Origin: DATJFQ01 sp035495555 | GTDB lineage: Bacteria; Acidobacteriota; Vicinamibacteria; Vicinamibacterales; 2-12-FULL-66-21 | Direction of reading: 5' to 3' | Assembly: GCA_035495555.1 (NCBI GenBank) | Contig: DATJFQ010000043.1 | Coordinates: 101,415-165,414 of the forward strand | Length of the DNA stretch: 64,000 nucleotides | In this document: piece by piece, positions 1 to 8,645 of the stretch | How the letters are laid out: the number at the start of each line of letters is the position of its first letter | Numbering within the stretch: the stretch's first letter is position 1 | Notes under the pieces: model-generated | The model's input: the letters and a program-made list of their open reading frames with translations, nothing else | Database searches by the model: none | Told to the model about the DNA's origin: nothing | Position numbers and translations under genes: made by a program

Positions 1-3000
1 CGGCCCATGCAGCGCGAGCGCCGCGTCGACGGTCGACCGGAATCCTTCCGGATAGCGCAGGTTCATCCCCTCGCCGTTTGCGGTGAGATCGAAATTGCCG
101 AGGGTGAACCCCTGCATGCCAATCCGGCCGCCGAACTGGACGCGGCCGCCGCCCAGTTCGGCGGTCGCGCTGTCGACGCGTATACCCTGCGCGTCGAACG
201 ACAGATGGCCGTTGATGTTCTGGAGGCTGTGCGGCAGCGCCGTGTACCGGATACGGCCGTCCGAAATGTTCGCCTCCCCCGCAAACACCGGCGCATCCAA
301 CGGCCCCTGGATGGACGCTTTGAGCGACGCATTGCCCGAACTCCGCAGCTCACGGAAAAAACCCTGCAGGATGCTGAGGTTCGCGTCGCCCGATGCGGTC
401 AGCGCGATCCGGTTGTCGTGCAATCCGATTTCGCCGTCCAGCGTGAGCGACGTGCCCTCGCCCGCCAGCGTGAACTGCTGCACCTCGACACGATGCCGGT
501 CGAGCGCCAGCTTCAGCGGGCCGGCGTTGTGCAGCGAGTAGTCGAACAGCTTGAGATCCAGATTGTTGACGGTCGTGTCGACGATCAGATGATCGATGTC
601 GGACAGCTCCCCTGTCACGTGAATCGTGCCGCCGGCGACGGCGGTCGTGAACGGCGACAGCCGCGGCTCGAAAAACCGGAGGTACGGATCGAGCGACGTA
701 TCGGAGAAGTTCAGCGTCAGGTCGGTATCCATCTCGGGAGTCAGCGCCACGCGCCCCGCACCGGTGACGGACAGCCGCGGCGACTCCGCATCCATCTCCA
801 TCGTCAGCATCTCGTTGCGCATGGAGAGCCGGCCCCGCACCTGGCCGATGCCTTCATCTCCGGCAAAGAGATCCGCGATCTGGATGCGTACGTCGTATCG
901 CGGGCTGTCGAACGTGCCCGCGCCCGTCGCCGAAAATTCCAGACGACCCGACAGCGGCGCGCGCGGGAACGAGAGGGTCGCGAGCGACTCCACCGGAATG
1001 TGCTGCCCGTTGGCGTCGAAGCTGTAGGTGCCGTCCCATCCGACGAACGCCGCGCCGGTCACCCTCCCGGTGCTTTTCGAGATGACGATGTTGTCGAGGC
1101 GGACGCCGGGGGTGCCCGTGCTCTCGAACCGCAGATCCGAGGTCGCCGTGTCGAACGACTCGCCGTAGGCAACGCCCTTGTCGATCTGCAATCGTCCGTA
1201 GCCGGCGGGCATCGTATAAGCGCCGGTCAGGCGGTACTCGCCGGACGCGAGGCCCTCGACGGGATAGTCGTCGAGATCGAAGGCATGCCGCAGATCGACG
1301 AGCGGTCGATTGACCATCCGGACCGTTGCGTTGATTTCCTCGCCGTGATCCTTCCGCGGATAGCCCAGCGAGAACTTTCCATCGGCACTGATCTCCGAAT
1401 TCCCGGAACGGATGCTGCTCTTCGAGATGAAGACGTAACTGTTCTGAATGATCAGATCGGCCGCGCTCCTGCCCCACAGGACGTCCCACGCGCGCATGCG
1501 TTCGCCGTCGAAGTGGCCTTCGATGCGCGGCTCGGAAAACGCCCCGGTCATCAACCCGTCGAACGTGCCGCGCCCGCCAATGGGGATGGCGCCCGTCGGC
1601 GTCCCGAACGCCGTCATGATCCCGGCGAGTACTCGATCGCTCTCCTGCCAGTCCAGGCTCGTCACGTGGAATGGCATCGTCGAGTGCTGGCCCCACGCTG
1701 TGCGTCCGGTGAACGCGACGAACGTTTCGTCGGTGGCGGCCCAGCTGCCCTCACCCACCTGAACGCCGCTCGGGTCGATTGCGTAGTCGATCCGGCCCGC
1801 GACCGGCGCGTGACCGATTTCGAGATGCGAGTTGAACGGTCCCTGTAATGGCGGCAGGGGGTCGACGCGCGCAATTTGTGTGGATTCGATCTCGCGCGTC
1901 ATCGGTGTCGTGCCCGGCGGCATCGCGGCGGCGATCTGTCCCGTCCCGCGCTTGTCGCTCCATTTACCGAGGGGCCATTCGAGGTGGTTTTTTCCTGAGG
2001 CTCGTCCAGCCAGACGGATTCCCTGCAATTCGAGGAAGTCCGTGAGGCGCGTGAGATCGACGTCGGTGTACTGCGTGTCCCAGGCCGCGATCGTCGGGCG
2101 GTGCTGTCCGAGCGGCGCCAGCCTGTAGCTGAATCGCGCGCGGCCGCCATACAGACCCGAGCTGACGTCGGTGACCTCGAACCGGTCCGGCACCCACAAG
2201 ACGTGGCCTTTCACGCCGGGAAAGCGCCACGCGTTCACGCCCGCTTCCGGACTCGTGAATGTCCCCTTCAGCTCGCGCCCTCCCTTGAAGATGTGGAACG
2301 TGCCGTCGAACTCCCCGTACCCCGACGTGGTGAAGTTCATGTCCTTGAAGAAAATTCGTTTCTGCGTCGGGAAATCGATGTGCGACTTGACCTTGTAGAG
2401 CATTTCCGGCCAGCGGGAGAAATCGACGGCGCCGGTGACCGCGGTGCTGGCGCCGGTGCTCTGCAGGTTGATGGCATCGAGGATGATGCGCGTGCCGTCG
2501 ATCTTGAACCGCGTCTGCATGTCCGCACGGAACGGTTCGTAGGACTGGATCGCGACCGCGCCCTTACTGAACTGCGCCGTTCCATGGTACGTGTCGAGGC
2601 CTTTGAAGACGTTCACCGTCAGATTCGGACACACGACGCTCCAGGGGGTGCCGTGGTCCTCGTACGTGAACTGCCCCCGCCTGGCGATGACGGACTGGAC
2701 CGTCGTCGTGAAACGCTTCGGTCCTGGCGGTTTGGATTTGTCCCGGGGCGGCCCGCCGAATCTCGGGAAGTTGTGGCGGCCGTCGGGAAACGTCTCGACG
2801 AGCATGTTCCAGTCGCTCATGTCGACATCGGAGACGATCAGTTCGCCGCTGAAGACGCTCCACCACGGCAGGTTGACGTAGATCCGCTTCGCCGTCAGAA
2901 ACGGGCGGTCGCCAGGCCGCAGACCATCGATGGTGACGTTGTCGAGTTCGAACGTGCCGCTCAGGAGGAGCACCTTGAGCGTGCCGATGTGCATCGGCCG

Positions 3001-3216
3001 ATCAATGTATTTCGACGCGGCGGTTTCGGCGCGCTTCTTGAGCGACGGCCCGAGGTCGATCGTGAGGGTCGCGACGACGATCGCGGCGAGGACCGCGATG
3101 AGAACGGCAACCACGCGCAGCACGGGATGCGTGCGGCGCGTCCGCGGCGCGGGGACTGGTGCCGGCGTGTCGTCTGCCGCCGGCTGCTCCGGTGGATTGG
3201 GATTCTCTTCGAGCAA
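1..3216 (-). CDS. TamB/AsmA-like envelope protein, C-terminal end cut by the window
   Basis: The minus frame is open from an in-frame TGA at 3243-3241 to the left edge, giving at least 1,070 residues with no stop in the stretches I checked. After a Pro-rich cytoplasmic start there is one membrane segment (HPVLRVVAVLIAVLAAIVV), then AsmA-style SLKKRAETAASKYIDRPMHIG, then long repetitive beta-rich sequence of the TamB/DUF490 kind (for example INGHLSFDAQGIRV and AELGGGRVQFGGRIG). Such proteins are anchored in the inner membrane, span the periplasm and move phospholipids or assist outer membrane protein assembly. The first usable start is TTG at 3216, without a clear ribosome site; a GTG just before the membrane segment is an alternative. 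It is last in a run after the acyl-CoA carboxylase genes, 43 bp downstream of the biotin carrier. The family is clear; the exact role is inferred. Confidence 0.85.
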   Translation of the reverse strand, partial: MLEENPNPPEQPAADDTPAPVPAPRTRRTHPVLRVVAVLIAVLAAIVVATLTIDLGPSLKKRAETAASKYIDRPMHIGTLKVLLLSGTFELDNVTIDGLRPGDRPFLTAKRIYVNLPWWSVFSGELIVSDVDMSDWNMLVETFPDGRHNFPRFGGPPRDKSKPPGPKRFTTTVQSVIARRGQFTYEDHGTPWSVVCPNLTVNVFKGLDTYHGTAQFSKGAVAIQSYEPFRADMQTRFKIDGTRIILDAINLQSTGASTAVTGAVDFSRWPEMLYKVKSHIDFPTQKRIFFKDMNFTTSGYGEFDGTFHIFKGGRELKGTFTSPEAGVNAWRFPGVKGHVLWVPDRFEVTDVSSGLYGGRARFSYRLAPLGQHRPTIAAWDTQYTDVDLTRLTDFLELQGIRLAGRASGKNHLEWPLGKWSDKRGTGQIAAAMPPGTTPMTREIESTQIARVDPLPPLQGPFNSHLEIGHAPVAGRIDYAIDPSGVQVGEGSWAATDETFVAFTGRTAWGQHSTMPFHVTSLDWQESDRVLAGIMTAFGTPTGAIPIGGRGTFDGLMTGAFSEPRIEGHFDGERMRAWDVLWGRSAADLIIQNSYVFISKSSIRSGNSEISADGKFSLGYPRKDHGEEINATVRMVNRPLVDLRHAFDLDDYPVEGLASGEYRLTGAYTMPAGYGRLQIDKGVAYGESFDTATSDLRFESTGTPGVRLDNIVISKSTGRVTGAAFVGWDGTYSFDANGQHIPVESLATLSFPRAPLSGRLEFSATGAGTFDSPRYDVRIQIADLFAGDEGIGQVRGRLSMRNEMLTMEMDAESPRLSVTGAGRVALTPEMDTDLTLNFSDTSLDPYLRFFEPRLSPFTTAVAGGTIHVTGELSDIDHLIVDTTVNNLDLKLFDYSLHNAGPLKLALDRHRVEVQQFTLAGEGTSLTLDGEIGLHDNRIALTASGDANLSILQGFFRELRSSGNASLKASIQGPLDAPVFAGEANISDGRIRYTALPHSLQNINGHLSFDAQGIRVDSATAELGGGRVQFGGRIGMQGFTLGNFDLTANGEGMNLRYPEGFRSTVDAALALHGP

Positions 3217-3259
3217 ACGGGTGGCGGCTCGCGCCGCTCGTCACCGATAGGGGCTTTCG

Positions 3260-3775
3260 TTATTCAATGACCACGAGCACGCGGCCCGCTTCGACGGACG
3301 TTCCGGCCGAGGCCGCCACCTCGCGAATTCGTCCGGCGACCGGCGACCGCAGCTCGTTCTCCATCTTCATCGCTTCGATTACGACCACCGGCTGGCGCGC
3401 TTCGACCTCGTCCCCTTCGCTGACGAGCACGCGCACGACCCGCCCGGGCATCGGCGCGACGATTTTCTGCTCGCCCTTGGCCCGGCCACCGGCGCCGTCG
3501 GTGGAGGCGTGCCGGCGTCCGTTCAGCGTCACCGGCACGCTGATGCCCTCCCACACGGCCAGCCGCTCGCCGGCGCTCGCGGCCGGCGCCAACTGCACCG
3601 TGCCGCTCAGGTGCCCGTCCTCAGGAAAGAGCAGCGACAACCCGAACTGGCCCACCCGCTCGACGTCGACCATGGTTGATGCGCCGTCCACGGTGACTTT
3701 GAACCATCCCTGCGGGAGGCGCTCGACCGCGACAATCCTGCGCCGGCCGTTCACGTCGACTTCGAACGTGCTCAC
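3260..3775 (-). CDS. Biotin carboxyl carrier subunit of an acyl-CoA carboxylase
   Basis: This 171-residue protein ends in a biotinyl domain (about residues 103-171) with the motif EAMKMEN, where Lys137 would carry biotin, and the preceding APMPGRVVRVLVSEGD half. The N-terminal 90 residues match the small beta domain that precedes the biotinyl domain in the alpha subunits of propionyl-CoA-type carboxylases. It starts with GTG directly after the accC stop (TGA then GTG, no gap), so the two are probably translationally coupled. In many bacteria biotin carboxylase and carrier are fused; here they are separate. The carrier shuttles carboxylated biotin between the AccC-like subunit and the carboxyltransferase encoded by pccB upstream. 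Confidence 0.9.
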   Translation of the reverse strand: MSTFEVDVNGRRRIVAVERLPQGWFKVTVDGASTMVDVERVGQFGLSLLFPEDGHLSGTVQLAPAASAGERLAVWEGISVPVTLNGRRHASTDGAGGRAKGEQKIVAPMPGRVVRVLVSEGDEVEARQPVVVIEAMKMENELRSPVAGRIREVAASAGTSVEAGRVLVVIE

Positions 3776-5290
3776 TCAGCCACCAAGCGCTTCCCGCCTG
3801 GCGGCCGTCTTCCATGCATTTGCCGGCTGGCTTCCCGATGCCTGGCCGGGCGAAGAGGCCGACTTCAACCATGCGTCGAGCCCCGCCGCGATCGCAATCC
3901 GCTGCTCTTCAGGCTCGCTCAACGCGGAGAACGACTCATCTCTATCGGCGAGCACGTGATCGAGATACGTCGTGTCGAAGCGCCCGTCGATGAAGTCCTG
4001 CTGTCCCATGAGCCAGCGGAAGAACGGGATCGTCGTCTTGATGCCGAGCACCTCGTATTCGGCGAGCGCGCGGTTCATGCGTGCGATTGCGGCGGGTCTG
4101 TTGCCGGCCCACGCGACGAGCTTTGCGATCATCGAATCGTAGAACACGGGGACGGTGAAGCCTTCCGTCACTCCGGAATCGTCGCGGACCCCGGGGCCGC
4201 TCGCGGGGCGGATGCCGCGGACCAGGCCCGGTGACGGCATGAAGCCGAGGTCAGGATCTTCGGCATAGATGCGGCACTCGATCGCGTGGCCGCGCGGCGT
4301 CAACGCGTGCGCGGGATCCAGCGTGAGCTTCTCACCGCGCGCGATCCGGATTTGCCAGTGGACGAGATCCTCGCTCGTGACCATTTCGGTGACCGGATGC
4401 TCGACCTGCAGCCGCGTGTTCATCTCGAGGAAGTAGAACGAGCCGTCCTGGTCCAGGAGGAATTCGATCGTGCCCGCGTTGGTATACCCGACGGCCGATG
4501 CGACGCGGGCGGCCGCGGAGGCGATGCGCTCACGCAGCGCGGGCGTCACCGCGAGCGACGGTGATTCTTCGACGACCTTCTGGTGGCGGCGCTGGATCGA
4601 GCACTCACGCTCGACGAACGGAACCACGGTGCCGTGATGATCGCCAAGCAACTGGATCTCGATGTGCCGCGGATGCAGGAGACGCCGCTCGAAGTAGACG
4701 GCGGTGTTGCCGAAGGAGGATCCAGCCTCGGACCTCGCCGTGCGGACCGCGGCCAGCAGGTCGGGCGCGGAGCGGACCTCGCGCATCCCCTTTCCGCCGC
4801 CGCCCGCGACGGCTTTCACCATCAGCGGATACCCGATCCGGCCGCCCTCACGCAGGATCTCGTCGTCCGTTGCGTGCTGACCGAGCGGCGCGTCGGTGCC
4901 GGGGACCACGGGAACCCCCGCGGCGATGGCGACTTCGCGCGCACCGGTCTTGCTGCCCATGCGCTCGATGGCCTTCGGCGTCGGGCCGATGAACGTCAGC
5001 CCCGCATCGGCGCACGCCTGCGCGAACACGGCGTTCTCCGCGAGAAAGCCATAGCCGGGATGGACGGCGTCCGCCCCGGTGGCTTTCGCAGCCTCGATCA
5101 TTCGATCGATACGCAGATAACTTTCGACGGCGGGACTCGGACCGACGTGGACAGCCTGATCAGCGTCGCGGACGTGGCGCGCCGCGCGATCGCAGTCGGA
5201 ATAGACGGCAACGGTTGGAATGCCCAGTTCGCGGCACGCGCGGATCACACGGACGGCGATCTCGCCGCGGTTCGCGATCAGGAGTTTCAC
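3776..5290 (-). CDS. accC: Biotin carboxylase subunit of acyl-CoA carboxylase
   Basis: 504 residues, the usual size of AccC plus a short tail. It begins MKLLIANRGEIAVRVIRACRE, has the ATP-grasp glycine loop AVAGGGGKGM, the catalytic region VERECSIQRRHQKVVEE and the EMNTRLQVEHPVTE signature. It carboxylates the biotin on the carrier protein using ATP and bicarbonate. The last 60 residues after the carboxylase core are not conserved in sequence that I recognise. Together with the carrier gene downstream and the carboxyltransferase 310 bp upstream it forms an acyl-CoA carboxylase; PccB similarity suggests propionyl-CoA, but acetyl-CoA or a broader range cannot be excluded. Confidence 0.95.
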   Translation of the reverse strand: MKLLIANRGEIAVRVIRACRELGIPTVAVYSDCDRAARHVRDADQAVHVGPSPAVESYLRIDRMIEAAKATGADAVHPGYGFLAENAVFAQACADAGLTFIGPTPKAIERMGSKTGAREVAIAAGVPVVPGTDAPLGQHATDDEILREGGRIGYPLMVKAVAGGGGKGMREVRSAPDLLAAVRTARSEAGSSFGNTAVYFERRLLHPRHIEIQLLGDHHGTVVPFVERECSIQRRHQKVVEESPSLAVTPALRERIASAAARVASAVGYTNAGTIEFLLDQDGSFYFLEMNTRLQVEHPVTEMVTSEDLVHWQIRIARGEKLTLDPAHALTPRGHAIECRIYAEDPDLGFMPSPGLVRGIRPASGPGVRDDSGVTEGFTVPVFYDSMIAKLVAWAGNRPAAIARMNRALAEYEVLGIKTTIPFFRWLMGQQDFIDGRFDTTYLDHVLADRDESFSALSEPEEQRIAIAAGLDAWLKSASSPGQASGSQPANAWKTAARREALGG

Positions 5291-5370
5291 CGGTACATTC
5301 TACCGGTTCGGGGATCGGGGTTGGCGGGCGCAAGACGACGGTTCCCCGGCGGGGCGCGACTGAACCCAAG

Positions 5371-5468
5371 CGGGGTCAGACCCCGGACGTTCGTTTACAC
5401 ACTTCCGGGGGTCAGACCCCGGTCGGCGGGCAAACGGGGTCAGACCCCGGACGCTCGATTACACACTT
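5371..5468. repeat. Cluster of GGGGTC-A-GACCCC palindromic repeats
   Basis: Three near-identical palindromes lie at 5371-5386, 5405-5422 and 5435-5450 in the accC-pccB gap. The first and third are followed by the same tail, a short GGACG(T/C)TCG(T/A)TTACACACTT stretch ending near 5404 and 5468. The same palindrome-plus-tail occurs in inverse orientation at 51273-51308. The layout (short palindromes, alternating, intergenic, shared flank) is that of REP/BIME elements. No transposase of the REP-associated type is visible in the window. Confidence 0.8.
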
Positions 5469-5545
5469 AACCGAACGCACGCGAGCAGCGCCGCGTTCGC
5501 ACAGGCAGAGAATCCAGCGCGCCCCGGCGTGCTCAGCGCGCGAGA

Positions 5546-5587
5546 GCACCAAGCACCAAGCACCAAGCACCGAGCACCGAGCACCGA
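5546..5587. repeat. Six 7-bp tandem repeats
   Basis: Three copies of GCACCAA are followed by three copies of GCACCGA, ending 12 bp before the pccB stop codon. This is one of many word-like low-complexity runs found at gene borders in this window. No function can be read from the sequence. Confidence 0.85.
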
Positions 5588-5599
5588 GCGCCCCGCTCG

Positions 5600-7141
5600 T
5601 CAGAGCGGAATGTTGCCGTGTTTTTTGGGCGGGTTCTTGTCCCGCTTGGTCTCGAGCGCGTTGAGCGCGGCGATGAGTTTCGGACGGGTCTGCCGCGGAT
5701 GAATCACTTCGTCGACGAACCCGCGCTCGGCGGCCACGTACGGGTTCGCGAATTTCTCGCGGAACTCGGCGATGCGGGCGGCCCGGGCGGCCTGCGGGTC
5801 CGCCGCCTTGTCCAGTTCCCGCTTGTAAAGGATGTTGACGGCGGCGTCGGGACCCGTCACCGCGATCTCCGCCGTGGGCCACGCGAAATTCATGTCCGTC
5901 CGAATGTGCTTGCTCGCCATGACGCAATACGCGCCGCCGTACGCCTTGCGCGTAATCACCGTCACCTTCGGCACGGTCGCCTCGGCAAACGCAAACAGCA
6001 GCTTCGCGCCGTGGCGGATGATGCCGCCGAACTCCTGCCGCGTGCCGGGCAGGAAGCCGGGAACGTCCTCGAACGTGACGAGCGGGATATTGAAGGCGTC
6101 GCAGAAGCGCACGAAGCGCGCGCCTTTGACCGACGCGTCGATGTCCAGCGTCCCCGCCAGCACCGCCGGCTGGTTGGCGACGATGCCGACGGAGCGGCCG
6201 CCGAGCCGCGCAAACCCCACGACGATGTTCCTGGCGAAGTGGCGATGCACTTCCAGAAACACGCGATCATCCACCACGAGGTGGACGAGATCGAGTATGT
6301 CGTAGGGCTGGTTCGGAGACTCCGGTACGAGGCTGTCGAGCGTCTCGTCCTCACGGTCGATCGGATCCGCAACCTCGAGGCGCGGCGCATCGTCGACATT
6401 GTTCGACGGCAGGTACGAGAGCAGTTCCCGGATCAGCCGGAGGCATTCGCGATCGTCCGCCACCGCGAAGTGCGCGACGCCGCTCGTCGCGTTATGGGTC
6501 ATGGCGCCGCCGAGTTCGTCCTTCGTGACCTCCTCGTGCGTGACGGTCTTGATGACGTCGGGCCCCGTCACGAACATGTAGGAGGTGCCCTCGACCATGA
6601 CGTTGAAGTCGGTAATGGCCGGCGAATAGACGGCGCCGCCGGCACACGGGCCCATGATGGCCGAGATCTGCGGAATGACGCCTGACGCCAGCGTGTTGCG
6701 CAGGAAAATGTCCGCGTATCCGCCGAGCGAGAGCACGCCCTCCTGGATGCGCGCGCCGCCCGAATCGTTCAGGCCGACGACCGGCGCCCCCATTTTCATC
6801 GCCAGGTCCATGATCTTGACGATCTTCGCGGCGTTGGTTTCCGACACCGAGCCGCCGAACACCGTGAAGTCCTGCGCGAAGGCATAGACGGGCCGTCCGT
6901 CGATCCGCCCCTGGCCGCACACGACCCCGTCGCCTGGAATGACCTGCTCGGCCATCCCGAAATCGCGGCACCGGTGCGTGACGAGCTTGTCAATCTCCTG
7001 AAACGAACCCGGGTCGAACAGCAGGTCGATACGTTCGCGCGCGGTCAGCTTGCCGGCCTCGTGCTGGCGCTCGAGGCGCTCCCCGCCCCCGCCGAGTGCC
7101 GCGCGGCGTTCGAGATCTTCGAGGTGCCGGATCGGATCCAT
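5600..7141 (-). CDS. pccB: Acyl-CoA carboxylase carboxyltransferase (propionyl-CoA type)
   Basis: 513 residues, typical of PccB/MmdA-type carboxyltransferases. Visible family features are MDPIRHLEDLERR at the start, DLLFDPGSFQEID, the oxyanion-hole GGAR/GCAGGA-like pieces (NDSGGARIQEGVLSLGGY, GPCAGGAVYSPAITDF), and the second-half FEDVPGFLPGTRQEFGGIIRHGAKLL with AYGGAYCVMASKHI. It transfers the carboxyl group from carboxybiotin to an acyl-CoA. The C-terminal residues KRDKNPPKKHGNIPL are the classic PccB end, so the protein is complete. It lies upstream of accC and the carrier gene in the same orientation, separated from accC by repeats. Confidence 0.95.
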   Translation of the reverse strand: MDPIRHLEDLERRAALGGGGERLERQHEAGKLTARERIDLLFDPGSFQEIDKLVTHRCRDFGMAEQVIPGDGVVCGQGRIDGRPVYAFAQDFTVFGGSVSETNAAKIVKIMDLAMKMGAPVVGLNDSGGARIQEGVLSLGGYADIFLRNTLASGVIPQISAIMGPCAGGAVYSPAITDFNVMVEGTSYMFVTGPDVIKTVTHEEVTKDELGGAMTHNATSGVAHFAVADDRECLRLIRELLSYLPSNNVDDAPRLEVADPIDREDETLDSLVPESPNQPYDILDLVHLVVDDRVFLEVHRHFARNIVVGFARLGGRSVGIVANQPAVLAGTLDIDASVKGARFVRFCDAFNIPLVTFEDVPGFLPGTRQEFGGIIRHGAKLLFAFAEATVPKVTVITRKAYGGAYCVMASKHIRTDMNFAWPTAEIAVTGPDAAVNILYKRELDKAADPQAARAARIAEFREKFANPYVAAERGFVDEVIHPRQTRPKLIAALNALETKRDKNPPKKHGNIPL

Positions 7142-7197
7142 TAGAAGGCGGGGAGCGTCGGCACGCCCGTTCGTCGAGTCTGATCGCGCGTCATCAT

Positions 7198-7857
7198 CTA
7201 TTTTCTGGCGCCCGCGCCATACGCCTTGTCCCAGTCCGCGAGGAATTTCTTCAATCCGCTGTCGGTCAGCGGATGGTTGAACAGCGAATCGATGATTGCG
7301 GGCGGGCAGGTGCAGATGTCCGCACCGAGCCGTGCCGCTTCCACCACGTGCATCGGATTCCTCACGCTCGCGACGAGCACCTCGGTGTGGAAATCGTAGT
7401 TCTCATAGATGTCCACGATGTCGCGAATCAGCTCCATCCCGTTCGTCGAGATGTCGTCCAGCCGGCCGACGAACGGACTGATGTAGGTCGCGCCCACCTT
7501 TGCGGCGAGCAGCGCCTGCGTTGCCGAGAAACACAGCGTGACGTTGACGCGGATCCCTTCCTGCGCCAGCGTCTTGCACGCGCGGATGCCGTCGCGCGTC
7601 AACGGAACCTTGACGACGATGTGTTTGTCGATCGCGGCGAGATCGCGTCCCTGGCGCACCATCGCGTCCCAGACCAGCTCGGTGACCTCGGCGCTCACCG
7701 GCCCCTGGACGATGTCGCAGATTTTCTTGAGGTTCTCGCGGTAGTCCCCCTGCTCCTTCGCCAGCAGCGACGGATTCGTCGTGATGCCATCGATGATGCC
7801 GAGCGGCACCAGCGCTTCGATGTCCTTGATGTGGCCCGTGTCGATGAAGATCTTCAT
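7198..7857 (-). CDS. Small transaldolase / fructose-6-phosphate aldolase-like (TalC/Fsa family)
   Basis: 219 residues starting MKIFIDTGHIKDIEAL, the hallmark of the short TalC/Fsa subfamily, with TTNPSL, the Schiff-base lysine segment HIVVKVPLT, INVTLCFS-like VNVTLCFSATQA, and SPFVGRLDD. Family members transfer dihydroxyacetone units in the non-oxidative pentose phosphate pathway or cleave fructose 6-phosphate. I chose the ATG at 7857 because it yields this exact family N-terminus and overlaps the upstream hydrolase stop by 4 bp (ATGA). The longer open frame upstream of it is antisense-like noise over the hydrolase gene. Confidence 0.93.
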   Translation of the reverse strand: MKIFIDTGHIKDIEALVPLGIIDGITTNPSLLAKEQGDYRENLKKICDIVQGPVSAEVTELVWDAMVRQGRDLAAIDKHIVVKVPLTRDGIRACKTLAQEGIRVNVTLCFSATQALLAAKVGATYISPFVGRLDDISTNGMELIRDIVDIYENYDFHTEVLVASVRNPMHVVEAARLGADICTCPPAIIDSLFNHPLTDSGLKKFLADWDKAYGAGARK

Positions 7858-8645
7858 GCCCGTGCTCCTCGCAGTGTGATGCCCTGGCCGACGGGATTGC
7901 TCAATTCGCCGACGCCCTCGACCGTGATGGTGACGCGGTCGCCGGCTTTGAGCGGCCCGACGCCGGCTGGCGTGCCGGTGGAAATGACGTCGCCGGGCAG
8001 CAGCGTCATGACGCGGCTGACGAAGGCGACGAGCGTATCGATGGAAAAAATCAGTTGGTTCGTGGACGACTTCTGGCGCCGGTCGTCGTTCACCCAGCCT
8101 TCGATCGCCAGGCCGCCTGGCGTGTTGTAGTCGACGCCCAGCGCGATGCACGGACCGAGCGGCGCAAACGTATCGAAGCCTTTCGCGCGGGTGTACTGTA
8201 CGTCCTTCGCCTGCAGTTCACGCGCGGTGACGTCGTTCATGCAGGTCAGGCCGAGCACGTACTCGCGGGCGCGGTCCTCCGGGACGTGCGATGCCCGCTT
8301 GCCGATGACGACCGCGACTTCCGCTTCGTGTTCGATGCGCCCGGCGCCTTCGGGAAGCACGATTGATTCGCCGGGACCGATGACGGCCGTGGACGGCTTG
8401 ATGAACATCATCGGCTCCTTCGGCAGCAGCTTGCCCTGCTCGGCCGCGTGGTCCTTGTAGTTCAAGCCGATCGCCACGATTTTCGACGGCGTGACGGGTG
8501 CAAGGAGCTGGTGGCCCGAGGAGGCAATGTCATCGCCCGCTTCGTAGGCGGCGAACAGATCTCCTTCGAGCAGGCGCCAGCGTCCGTCCTCTTCGATGAC
8601 GTGCCGCGGCGTGCCGCGGTAGTCAATCCTGTAGATACGCTTCAT
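7854..8645 (-). CDS. Fumarylacetoacetate hydrolase family protein
   Basis: 263 residues. The FAH fold begins near residue 50 (PSKIVAIGLNYKDHAAEQG) and contains the metal-ligand segments RIEHEAEVAVVIGK and GLTCMNDVTARELQ, then RAKGFDTFAPLGPCI and the STGTPAGVGP loop. Members hydrolyse C-C bonds, decarboxylate or tautomerise 2-oxo acid intermediates of aromatic and sugar-acid breakdown (HpaG, YcgM, oxaloacetate decarboxylase types), so substrate cannot be named. Start and stop overlap by 4 bp with both neighbours, indicating an operon with the lipoprotein gene and transaldolase. Confidence 0.9.
   Translation of the reverse strand: MKRIYRIDYRGTPRHVIEEDGRWRLLEGDLFAAYEAGDDIASSGHQLLAPVTPSKIVAIGLNYKDHAAEQGKLLPKEPMMFIKPSTAVIGPGESIVLPEGAGRIEHEAEVAVVIGKRASHVPEDRAREYVLGLTCMNDVTARELQAKDVQYTRAKGFDTFAPLGPCIALGVDYNTPGGLAIEGWVNDDRRQKSSTNQLIFSIDTLVAFVSRVMTLLPGDVISTGTPAGVGPLKAGDRVTITVEGVGELSNPVGQGITLRGARA

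Noticed and set aside
7..1848. 613-codon plus-strand ORF
   Set aside because: It is exactly antisense and codon-aligned to the TamB-like frame, whose sequence has clear family features; the plus product is Arg-rich with no domain.
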